Positions 23,544 through 29,388 of a stretch of DNA of 35,758 nt are shown piece after piece. The translations under genes and the position numbers were made by a program. Within the stretch, counting starts at the first letter, position 1. Each line of letters starts with the position of its first letter. The stretch comes from a virus. Below the pieces are notes generated by a model, which worked only from the letters and a program-made list of their open reading frames with translations, was not told the origin of the DNA and searched no databases. The stretch lies in IMG/VR virus record IMGVR_UViG_3300010885_080705, positions 1 to 35,758 of that record; one strand, 5' to 3'.

Positions 23544-25381
23544 GAGAACCTACTAAGTTTGTTAATCTACATGCTCACTCTAACGGTAGTATTGGAGATG
23601 CCATTTCCCTCCCGCCAGAACATTTTGAGTTTGCCCGCCAAAATGGTTTGGACGCCCATGCTATCACGGATCATGGTAACATGAACACGTTTTCACATTC
23701 ATATAAGCAATATGAAGAGTATGAAAAGAAAGGTGTTCCATTCAAGGTTTTGTACGGTAATGAAGCTTACTTTATTCCCTCTCTAAAAGAATGGGAAAAA
23801 CTCAAGCAAAAGAGGGCGGCAGAGAAAGCTGCTGAGAAGCTTGAGAAAAAGTCTTCTACCAAAAAATCTGCTGTATACGAACAAGCGATGGAAGCTATTG
23901 TTACTGAGTTTCTTCAAGACGAAGAAAACAATCGTGCCTTGAAAGATCATGACGAAAATCAAGATGCTTTGGTTGCTATCAAAGAAGATGCGGAAGGTAA
24001 TGAAGATACAACAGTTGTAGAAAATGAAGAGGAAACAAAAGCTCTAAAGAAGCCCTCTGATCCTCTTAGACAAAGAAACCATTTGGTGTTGCTTGCTAAA
24101 AATCTTCAAGGGCTAAAAAGCCTGTTTAAACTTACATCTCTCTCTTATAGAGACGGTATGTATTATTTTCCACGTATGGATTTTGATATGTTGCGAGAAC
24201 ATGCCAAAGGCAACATTATCGCTTCAAGTGCTTGTTTGGGCTCAGCACTTAATAATGCTATCATTGAAAATACAATCGATCTTGGTCTATCAAAAGAAGC
24301 TTATGAACAAAGTTTTACTTTGTTGAAGTCTCATAACTTTGACAAGATTCAAAAACAAATTGAAGCCCTCGCATGGCAGTTTGTTGAAGTTTTGGGCGGC
24401 ATTGAGAACTACTATCTTGAAATTCAGTTTAACAAACTGCCATATCAGCATATCCTAAACTATCACTTGATTGAACTATCAAAACGCACTGGCATTAAGC
24501 TACTAGCAACGGCTGACTGCCATTATCCAGATCCAAAACTCTGGAAAGAACGCTTGATCTACAAAGCAATGTCAAAAATGACGGCTGAAAAGCTAAAAGA
24601 GTTTGATATGTCACAGTTTCCTCAGATGGTTGAAGAACTAGAGTGCGAACTGTATCCTAAAAATGCCAAACAAATGTGGGACACATACATTAACAACTGC
24701 GTCCAAGGTTGCCCAGAAGTTTATAACGATCCTTCATACCATGATATGGTTTGTGATGCTATTGAACGCAGCCATGATATCGCACATAACTATATCGACA
24801 AGATTCCTTTTGATCGTTCTCCAAAACTACCATCGCTGGATAAACTTGTTCCTATAAACAAACTGCATCAAGCTAAACTTGAAGGTCTTAATGAAGAGGA
24901 GATTTCATTCAATGAATTGGTAGATAGTACAATCTCTGGGCTAACAACCAGAGGTTTGATTGAAGATACCAAGTATGTTGATCGTGCAATGGAAGAACTT
25001 GATGTAATTCGTCATCTTAAGCTTCCAAAATACTTCCTAACTTGTGCTCAATCTCTTAACTTGATTGGTGAAAAGATGTTTTTGGGAGCAGGTAGAGGAT
25101 GCTTTTTGCCAAATACTCCTGTTAAACTTGCTGATAATACAGATATCTTTATTCAAGATATTAAACCAAATCAGTTTGTTTATACACACAACGGAGAAGC
25201 AAAAGAGATTTTGCGTGTATGGGATTACGATGTAGATGAAGAAGTTTTGACACTTGAATTTCAAGATGGACGAGCTATAAGCTGCACAAAAGATCATAAG
25301 TTTCTAACTGCTTCAAGAGGATGGGTTTCTGCTGATAATCTTACAGAATTCGATGAAATTGTGGATGTGTTGTCGCCGTGA
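23540..25381 (+). CDS. dnaE: DNA polymerase III alpha-type (DnaE) N-terminal half fused to a split-intein N-fragment
   Basis: 613 aa. Residues 1-520 are the N-extein: a PHP domain with NLHAHSNGSIGD (9-20) and AITDHGN (41-47), GNEAYFI, then HLVLLAKNLQGLKSLF and YYFPRMDFDML, with SSACLGSALNNAI and LATADCHYP after them. It stops in the palm at LGAGRG (515-520), where complete enzymes continue with a Ser/Gly-rich loop and then the catalytic Asp residues. Residues 521-613 are an intein N-half. The charged stretch at about 85-180 is an insertion in the PHP domain. The polymerase palm, fingers and beta-binding parts must come from another gene outside this window. The ATG overlaps the previous stop (ATGA). 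Confidence 0.88.
   Translation: MREPTKFVNLHAHSNGSIGDAISLPPEHFEFARQNGLDAHAITDHGNMNTFSHSYKQYEEYEKKGVPFKVLYGNEAYFIPSLKEWEKLKQKRAAEKAAEKLEKKSSTKKSAVYEQAMEAIVTEFLQDEENNRALKDHDENQDALVAIKEDAEGNEDTTVVENEEETKALKKPSDPLRQRNHLVLLAKNLQGLKSLFKLTSLSYRDGMYYFPRMDFDMLREHAKGNIIASSACLGSALNNAIIENTIDLGLSKEAYEQSFTLLKSHNFDKIQKQIEALAWQFVEVLGGIENYYLEIQFNKLPYQHILNYHLIELSKRTGIKLLATADCHYPDPKLWKERLIYKAMSKMTAEKLKEFDMSQFPQMVEELECELYPKNAKQMWDTYINNCVQGCPEVYNDPSYHDMVCDAIERSHDIAHNYIDKIPFDRSPKLPSLDKLVPINKLHQAKLEGLNEEEISFNELVDSTISGLTTRGLIEDTKYVDRAMEELDVIRHLKLPKYFLTCAQSLNLIGEKMFLGAGRGCFLPNTPVKLADNTDIFIQDIKPNQFVYTHNGEAKEILRVWDYDVDEEVLTLEFQDGRAISCTKDHKFLTASRGWVSADNLTEFDEIVDVLSP
25100..25378 (+). other. Split-intein N-fragment of DnaE (93 residues, no C-half in the window)
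   Basis: Residues 521-613 begin with the nucleophile Cys521 (CFLPNTPVKLADNTDI, block A), show LTLEFQDGRAISCTKDHKFLT with TKDH as block B, and stop at IVDVLSP. The length and end point match known split-intein N-halves (about 100 aa). A complete intein would need a further ~35-aa C-half with a terminal Asn and then the C-extein. No such sequence begins any ORF here. The downstream GTG gene at 25378 does not encode one. Confidence 0.88.
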
Positions 25382-25608
25382 AAACATGTTCTTGGGAATA
25401 TCTTGAAGTTGGTAAAACTTATTCAATTAATGGTTTAATTTTTTCCTCTGAGGAAAAGGGTAATGATTATCATATTTTACTTTTAGAAAAAAAGGAATCT
25501 AAAGTATATAAACATGGAACTGTATATACATTTTTAACTAAAAACGGCTTGGAAGATTTGGTATTTTTTCCCACTGATGGTGTGTGGTTTTTTGAACTAG
25601 ATAATTGA
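25378..25608 (+). CDS. Hypothetical protein, 76 aa (GTG start overlapping dnaE-N stop)
   Basis: Unrecognised. The GTG at 25378 overlaps the TGA of the dnaE half in a GTGA coupling. The protein is a small beta-rich sequence (VGKTYSINGLIFSS, YHILLLEKKE, GTVYTFLTKNG, GVWFFELDN). It is not an intein C-fragment: it lacks the block F/G pattern and a terminal Asn-Ser/Cys/Thr junction. The reading frame and coupling support it as real. Confidence 0.5.
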   Translation: MKTCSWEYLEVGKTYSINGLIFSSEEKGNDYHILLLEKKESKVYKHGTVYTFLTKNGLEDLVFFPTDGVWFFELDN

Positions 25609-25635
25609 TGTATTTCTATACAATAATATTCTTGT

Positions 25636-25959
25636 ATGGATTGGGAAGAAACTGGACTTTTAGACGATTTAACCGCTTATCAGGCAGAAGTGGCAATAAG
25701 TCGATTAGACTATTTGCAAACAGCATTTAGTATTGTAAACGAAATTGATGCGGAAAAAAGGATTGCATCAGAACATTATAAAAATATTTTATTTGCGTTA
25801 ACAAATATTCTTTGTCATCAAAATATCTATTTTGATGAACAAGCGTTACTGGCAATAACCTCCAGAAAAATAAAACAAAATCCGCAATCAGTAACAAAAC
25901 CAGCAGAATTTATTGCTGAAGTTGTATCTGAAATTTCATTTGATATAAATCAAAAATAA
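25636..25959 (+). CDS. Hypothetical protein, 107 aa
   Basis: Unrecognised. A mostly helical small acidic protein (LDDLTAYQAEVAISRLDYLQTAF, ASEHYKNILFALTNILCHQNI). A TAATAT hexamer ends six bases before the ATG and no SD is seen, similar to the leaderless arrangement elsewhere, though no good -35 goes with it. A stem-loop overlaps its stop. Confidence 0.6.
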   Translation: MDWEETGLLDDLTAYQAEVAISRLDYLQTAFSIVNEIDAEKRIASEHYKNILFALTNILCHQNIYFDEQALLAITSRKIKQNPQSVTKPAEFIAEVVSEISFDINQK

Positions 25960-25979
25960 CTCTATTTAATGTTAGAGTT
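25958..25979. repeat. Stem-loop overlapping a stop codon
   Basis: AACTCTA and TAGAGTT pair perfectly over an eight-base loop, starting within the TAA at 25957-25959. There is no U-tract, and the next gene starts five bases after the stem. Confidence 0.45.
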
Positions 25980-25984
25980 GTAAG

Positions 25985-26407
25985 TTGATAATTCCAACTA
26001 GGCAAACGATAAAAAGATCAATAATAAAAAATCGTGGAACTGAAGACACGTATATGATGTTTTTTCAGATACTCCAAGACGATGACGACCAAACATACTT
26101 TTTTAATTTAATTGGACTTTACCCAGAAGAAATAAAATCTTTAAAGCCAATAAAGCATATTACAAATAGACGTATGCGGCAGTTTTTTCAATCAAACTAT
26201 GACATAAATGACATGGGAAAATATAGAGAAGAAAGAGAAATAATAAATTGTTATTTTCCTGCAACTCTATACGAAGACCCAGACAAAGTAAAATACTTTG
26301 TTTTTTCATTTTGTCAAAAATATTTAGAAAACAAGGGTTTGTTGAAAAAATTACCTGAGATTAAAGTAGTTTTAGATAACAAACAAAACAGCACTACTAA
26401 AAAATAG
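25985..26407 (+). CDS. Hypothetical protein, 140 aa (probable TTG start)
   Basis: Unrecognised. The frame begins with TTG at 25985; the next Met is at about residue 24, so the start is uncertain. The sequence is basic at the N-terminus (TRQTIKRSIIKNRG), then acidic (ILQDDDDQTYFF), with aromatic-rich segments (RRMRQFFQSNYDIND, NCYFPATLYEDPDKVKYFVF) and a basic tail. No known motif. Confidence 0.55.
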   Translation: MIIPTRQTIKRSIIKNRGTEDTYMMFFQILQDDDDQTYFFNLIGLYPEEIKSLKPIKHITNRRMRQFFQSNYDINDMGKYREEREIINCYFPATLYEDPDKVKYFVFSFCQKYLENKGLLKKLPEIKVVLDNKQNSTTKK

Positions 26408-26411
26408 TCTT

Positions 26412-26855
26412 ATGTCTAATAGAACATGTGTTAAGTTTCCAAAAAGTAAAAAACCAAGACCAAAAATAAATTATCATTGTCTTTTAACTCTTCAAGAAAG
26501 AGTTTCTGTATTAAAATCCAAAAGACATATGAATTATATTATTGTTAAAAAGTTCTCATCATATAAACAGTGGATCAAGTCTATTGCTCAAAGTCCAAAA
26601 GGTAAAGCTGAATTAAAAAGTTCTATTGGATCTTTTAAACACATGAATTATTATATGAATAAGGTTTTTCTAAAAGGTGAACTTTATTGGGTTTATCCAA
26701 CGGTTGATTCAAAAGATCAAATAAATTTCGGTAATTTTCGATCAAATGCTATAAAAGACTTGTCTGGGTTTTTGGTTAGCAAACCAACCCTAAATTATCT
26801 TAAATCTCTTGGCAAGAAAATAATTGATCAACCAAGTATTGAAATAATTTGGTAG
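26412..26855 (+). CDS. Hypothetical protein, 147 aa
   Basis: Unrecognised, strongly basic protein that begins four bases after the previous stop. It contains KFPKSKKPRPKINYHC near the start and ends LGKKIIDQPSIEIIW. Its last ~20 residues resemble the end of the next protein (KIID-x-PSI), suggesting diverged paralogues. A nucleic-acid-binding role would fit the charge but is only a guess. Confidence 0.55.
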   Translation: MSNRTCVKFPKSKKPRPKINYHCLLTLQERVSVLKSKRHMNYIIVKKFSSYKQWIKSIAQSPKGKAELKSSIGSFKHMNYYMNKVFLKGELYWVYPTVDSKDQINFGNFRSNAIKDLSGFLVSKPTLNYLKSLGKKIIDQPSIEIIW

Positions 26856-26863
26856 GTGATGCC

Positions 26864-27328
26864 ATGGCACAAATTATAAAGCATTTAAAGCAAAAGCAAA
26901 ATATAAATTTTGTAACAATAAGTTTTGGCAATTTACTTAGAAAGATTTCTAGGTCAATTTTTTCAAAGTATACTAGTAATATACCATCAGTTACAAATGA
27001 TAATATTGTTGTTTATGACAATTCCAATTATTATGTACTTGTTATATCTGAATGGTTATCCGAGAGAAAAACAAAAGCATTATGGCATAAGTTTACAAAA
27101 AAAGATTATCCAAGATTTCTTTTAGAATACAAAAAACCATTTGCTGTATTTGATATAATTTCGTTGCGAAGAGAACAAGATATTTATGATTTAAATTATA
27201 ATAAAATAAGAGAAGATATTAATAAAAGAAATTATGTTTGGCTTCTAACAAGAAAAAGGTTTTTAAATTTAAAAGAAACTAAAAACTTTAAAATTATTGA
27301 TACCCCATCTATTTCAGTAACTTATTGA
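26864..27328 (+). CDS. Hypothetical protein, 154 aa
   Basis: Unrecognised, basic protein. The chosen ATG at 26864 has AGGTG five bases upstream; an in-frame TTG at 26849 would overlap the previous gene. It contains YVLVISEWLSERKTKALW and YVWLLTRKRFLNL and ends NFKIIDTPSISVTY, like the end of the preceding protein. Confidence 0.55.
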   Translation: MAQIIKHLKQKQNINFVTISFGNLLRKISRSIFSKYTSNIPSVTNDNIVVYDNSNYYVLVISEWLSERKTKALWHKFTKKDYPRFLLEYKKPFAVFDIISLRREQDIYDLNYNKIREDINKRNYVWLLTRKRFLNLKETKNFKIIDTPSISVTY

Positions 27329-27353
27329 CTTTATCTTATCAGTGCTTAATCAT
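27325..27353 (+). promoter_or_regulatory. Possible promoter abutting the MazG/Nmad1-like start codon
   Basis: TTGACT (27325-27330), 17 bases and AATCAT (27348-27353) end six bases before the ATG at 27360. The -35 is good, the -10 weak. The geometry matches the clearer leaderless promoters at 7364 and 8517, and no SD is present. Confidence 0.3.
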
Positions 27354-27359
27354 ATATGC

Positions 27360-27707
27360 ATGAGCTTAAAAACCTTTAAAGATATTGCCTCGGAAACGGC
27401 TGAAATCTTAGAGATAAAAAACAGAGCATATGGTAATTCATTCAACAAAACAACAGAATTCTTAAAGCTGTTATTTCCTGATGGAGTTGTTGATGACCAA
27501 TATTGTCATCTAATGTATATCATTAGAGTTCTTGATAAAATTGGACGTATAGCTAATAGCAGTTTACTACCACCAGAAGAAGGTATTATTGATGCTTATA
27601 AAGATATCAACGGTTATACAACATTAATGCTAAAAATGTTGTATGATGATATGGAAAAACAAAATCAAGAGGCAGCAGAAAATGAAACAACAATTACTTC
27701 GGGATGA
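27360..27707 (+). CDS. MazG-like / Nmad1-like helical protein
   Basis: A 115-aa all-helical protein with the pattern IKNRAYGNSFNKTTEFLKLLFPDG, then MYIIRVLDKIGRIAN and EGIIDAYKDINGYTTLM. The order of NxxYGxS, RxxDKxxRI and a C-terminal DAYxDxxGY matches small phage proteins of the DUF1599 (nucleotide-modification-associated domain 1) and MazG-like group. Such proteins may hydrolyse or sense nucleotides. The ATG at 27360 is preferred to the in-frame start at 27342. Assignment is by eye. Confidence 0.6.
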   Translation: MSLKTFKDIASETAEILEIKNRAYGNSFNKTTEFLKLLFPDGVVDDQYCHLMYIIRVLDKIGRIANSSLLPPEEGIIDAYKDINGYTTLMLKMLYDDMEKQNQEAAENETTITSG

Positions 27708-27915
27708 AGTTCTTTGCAGCAAAGGACAATTGGTAGCAAAAGCCAGAACATTTCTTGTGAAAGACGATTTTGGCAACGACAGACAAAGATATTCAGAAAT
27801 TTATTTTGTTATGGGTACTAATACACCACTAGACTCAGTTGGCTTTACCCCACAAGAGTTTCAAGTTGTATACAATAGATTTAATGAATGGCTTCAAAAA
27901 AACCATGAAGTCTAA
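27682..27915 (+). CDS. Hypothetical protein, 77 aa
   Basis: Unrecognised. It overlaps the end of the MazG/Nmad1-like gene by 26 bases in another frame, with AAGAGG at acceptable distance before the ATG at 27682. The sequence is beta-alpha in character (ARTFLVKDDFGNDRQRYSEIYFVMG, then FTPQEFQVVYNRFNEWLQ). The overlap suggests co-translation with the upstream protein. Confidence 0.5.
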   Translation: MKQQLLRDEVLCSKGQLVAKARTFLVKDDFGNDRQRYSEIYFVMGTNTPLDSVGFTPQEFQVVYNRFNEWLQKNHEV

Positions 27916-28030
27916 AAAAGTAATTCCACCTGATGATTCACAGACCAACCAAGAAAGTGAATGTAGGGTGTTGACGACGGGGGAAGACGACTTAAACTGT
28001 AGAACACGAAACGAGGAAACAACAAATAAT

Positions 28031-28267
28031 ATGATTACAACACTAATTGAACATAACTTCCGTGGCTCATCTGCTATCTCATCATTCCGCTGGGTTGCTT
28101 CACGCACCGATCACACAGTTGGAAATATGACAGTAACTTTCACGGACGGCAATCGCTATATGTATCGTAACGTCAACAAGACAACTGCTCGCAACTGGAT
28201 GCGAGTCCAAAGTGCTGGTGGTTACTTCCAACGTCACCTAAAACCACTTCGCAGCGAACGAGTTTGA
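28031..28267 (+). CDS. KTSC-domain protein 1
   Basis: A 78-aa KTSC domain: SSAISSFRWVAS, then MTVTFTDGNRYMYRNV and WMRVQSAGGYFQRHLKP, the strand-strand-helix order typical of this family, which is named for similarity to the end of lysyl-tRNA synthetases. Function unknown. The ATG at 28031 has GAGGAAA upstream, and a TTGACG-N16-TAAACT sequence at 27971-27998 could be its promoter. The frame is open back to 27839, but that part is low in family signal. Its codons are richer in C-ending triplets than those of neighbours, a possible sign of high expression. Confidence 0.65.
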   Translation: MITTLIEHNFRGSSAISSFRWVASRTDHTVGNMTVTFTDGNRYMYRNVNKTTARNWMRVQSAGGYFQRHLKPLRSERV

Positions 28268-28279
28268 TACATACAAACG

Positions 28280-28341
28280 CTCCTGAAATAAACTAAAGGA
28301 GAAAACGGTAAAGCCTCTTGAGATTAACTCTCGGAGGCTTT
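28280..28341 (+). promoter_or_regulatory. Two-hairpin intergenic element with a hidden Shine-Dalgarno-like AGGAG
   Basis: CTCCT (28280-28284) can pair with AGGAG (28297-28301), a strong SD with no credible start codon after it. Immediately downstream, AAAGCCTC (28310-28317) pairs with GAGGCTTT (28334-28341), with an extra GAG/CTC pairing in its loop. The second hairpin looks like a terminator but is followed by only a poor U-tract. An attenuator, a 3'-end structure or a small RNA are possible. Confidence 0.4.
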
Positions 28342-28352
28342 ATCTATTTGTG

Positions 28353-28769
28353 ATGCTAAAATTCCTCTACACCAAGGAACTAGAGCCAGATAAGTATTCA
28401 ATCAACATGTACTCAAAAAATGAACAGTTGATTGGGTATATTACTTTTGTGATCCCTTCTCTGCAAACCCTCAACAGGTTGTTGAACAAAAAATCATCAA
28501 AAAATTTTAAAAAATGGTGGGAAGATCAGTATCTCAATAAACCATATGTGGATTATTCATTTATTAATATTGAATATAGAAATAAAGGGTATGGAAAAAG
28601 ATTGTATAAAGCGGCATCTTTGTGTTTAAAACTAAAATATGGACTTAAACTATATGCCTCTGGCAATCAAAGTAAAGAAGCTAAAAATCTTTGGCAATCT
28701 CTAAAAAAAGAAAATGACCCTTACTTCATCATTACTGGTGAATATCTTGAGGCAAAGATTAAATCATAG
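28353..28769 (+). CDS. GNAT-like N-acetyltransferase
   Basis: A 138-aa protein with the GNAT core: IGYITFVIP as a central strand, then FINIEYRNKGYGKRLYKAASL (about 70-90), where R-x-x-G-x-G/A binds acetyl-CoA, and LKLYASGNQSKEAKNLWQSL as the C-terminal beta-alpha unit. Acceptor unknown. A GTG lies directly before the ATG; ATG was chosen. It lies between KTSC genes 1 and 2. Confidence 0.7.
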   Translation: MLKFLYTKELEPDKYSINMYSKNEQLIGYITFVIPSLQTLNRLLNKKSSKNFKKWWEDQYLNKPYVDYSFINIEYRNKGYGKRLYKAASLCLKLKYGLKLYASGNQSKEAKNLWQSLKKENDPYFIITGEYLEAKIKS

Positions 28770-28777
28770 AGGTAAAA

Positions 28778-29014
28778 ATGTTAGAAACTCTTGAAAAAGA
28801 ACAACTGGATACCGAAACAAGTAGTTTGTTAACCAGAGCGGAATATGATCCATTAATGCATCATATGCATATTTGGTTTAAGAACTCAGGGGCAAAATAT
28901 ACTTATAAAGGGGTACCAGAAGAAACTTGGGCTGAATTTAAAGCAAGTGAAAGCAAAGGAAAATACTTCCATATGTTTATAAAAAATGTTTTTAGTTTCC
29001 AAAAAGAAACATAG
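28778..29014 (+). CDS. KTSC-domain protein 2
   Basis: A 78-aa KTSC protein: SSLLTRAEYDPLMHHMHIWFKNSGAKYTYKGVP, then WAEFKASESKGKYFHMFIKN. AGAGGT precedes the ATG at good spacing. It is a diverged paralogue of the genes at 28031 and 29027 and is short enough to be the domain alone. Confidence 0.7.
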   Translation: MLETLEKEQLDTETSSLLTRAEYDPLMHHMHIWFKNSGAKYTYKGVPEETWAEFKASESKGKYFHMFIKNVFSFQKET

Positions 29015-29026
29015 ATAATTAGCAAC

Positions 29027-29311
29027 ATGATCTTATTAAAAGAGCTGCTTGGGTTAGATGAAGAGGCTATTGATGAAATTCCACTTAATAGTTCTGCGAT
29101 ATTAGATGCTGAATATGACGAATCAACGGGCGAAATGCGTATTAGATTCGCTGCCAATCCAATAGCAACATACCTTTTCCCAGGGGTTCCAAAAGATGTG
29201 TTTGACCAATTTATAAGACTTGATAAAACAAAAGGGGAAAGCCCAGGCAGGTTTTATAACACTATAATCAAACCAGCTTATGCGGCAAATATTACCAGAA
29301 TAACAAGATAA
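29027..29311 (+). CDS. KTSC-domain protein 3
   Basis: A 94-aa protein with an acidic N-terminal extension and then a KTSC domain: SSAILDAEYDESTGEMRIRF, TYLFPGVPKDVFDQF, SPGRFYNTIIKP. The third KTSC copy in 1.3 kb. No strong SD is visible. A weak AT-rich inverted repeat (AAGATAA/TTATCTT) follows its stop. Confidence 0.7.
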   Translation: MILLKELLGLDEEAIDEIPLNSSAILDAEYDESTGEMRIRFAANPIATYLFPGVPKDVFDQFIRLDKTKGESPGRFYNTIIKPAYAANITRITR

Positions 29312-29331
29312 TAGTTTATTATGTTCTTATC

Positions 29332-29362
29332 TTGACTTTATTTTCGTGGTAGTTAAGATTAT
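29332..29362 (+). promoter_or_regulatory. Candidate promoter for the subtilase gene
   Basis: TTGACT (29332-29337) with either TAAGAT (29354-29359, 16-base spacer) or GATTAT (29357-29362, 19-base spacer) lies in the gap between the KTSC gene and the subtilase ATG at 29389. The -10 choice is unclear. Confidence 0.35.
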
Positions 29363-29388
29363 CCTGTTACAGAAAGTTGAGAAGTTAA

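Noticed and set aside
25378-25608. The gene after the dnaE half as the intein C-fragment
   Set aside because: No block F/G pattern, no terminal Asn followed by Ser/Cys/Thr, and no DnaE C-extein; it is an unrelated 76-aa protein.
27839-28030. N-terminal extension of KTSC protein 1
   Set aside because: It overlaps the 77-aa gene in another frame and lacks KTSC similarity; ATG 28031 with GAGGAAA is better, though not certain.
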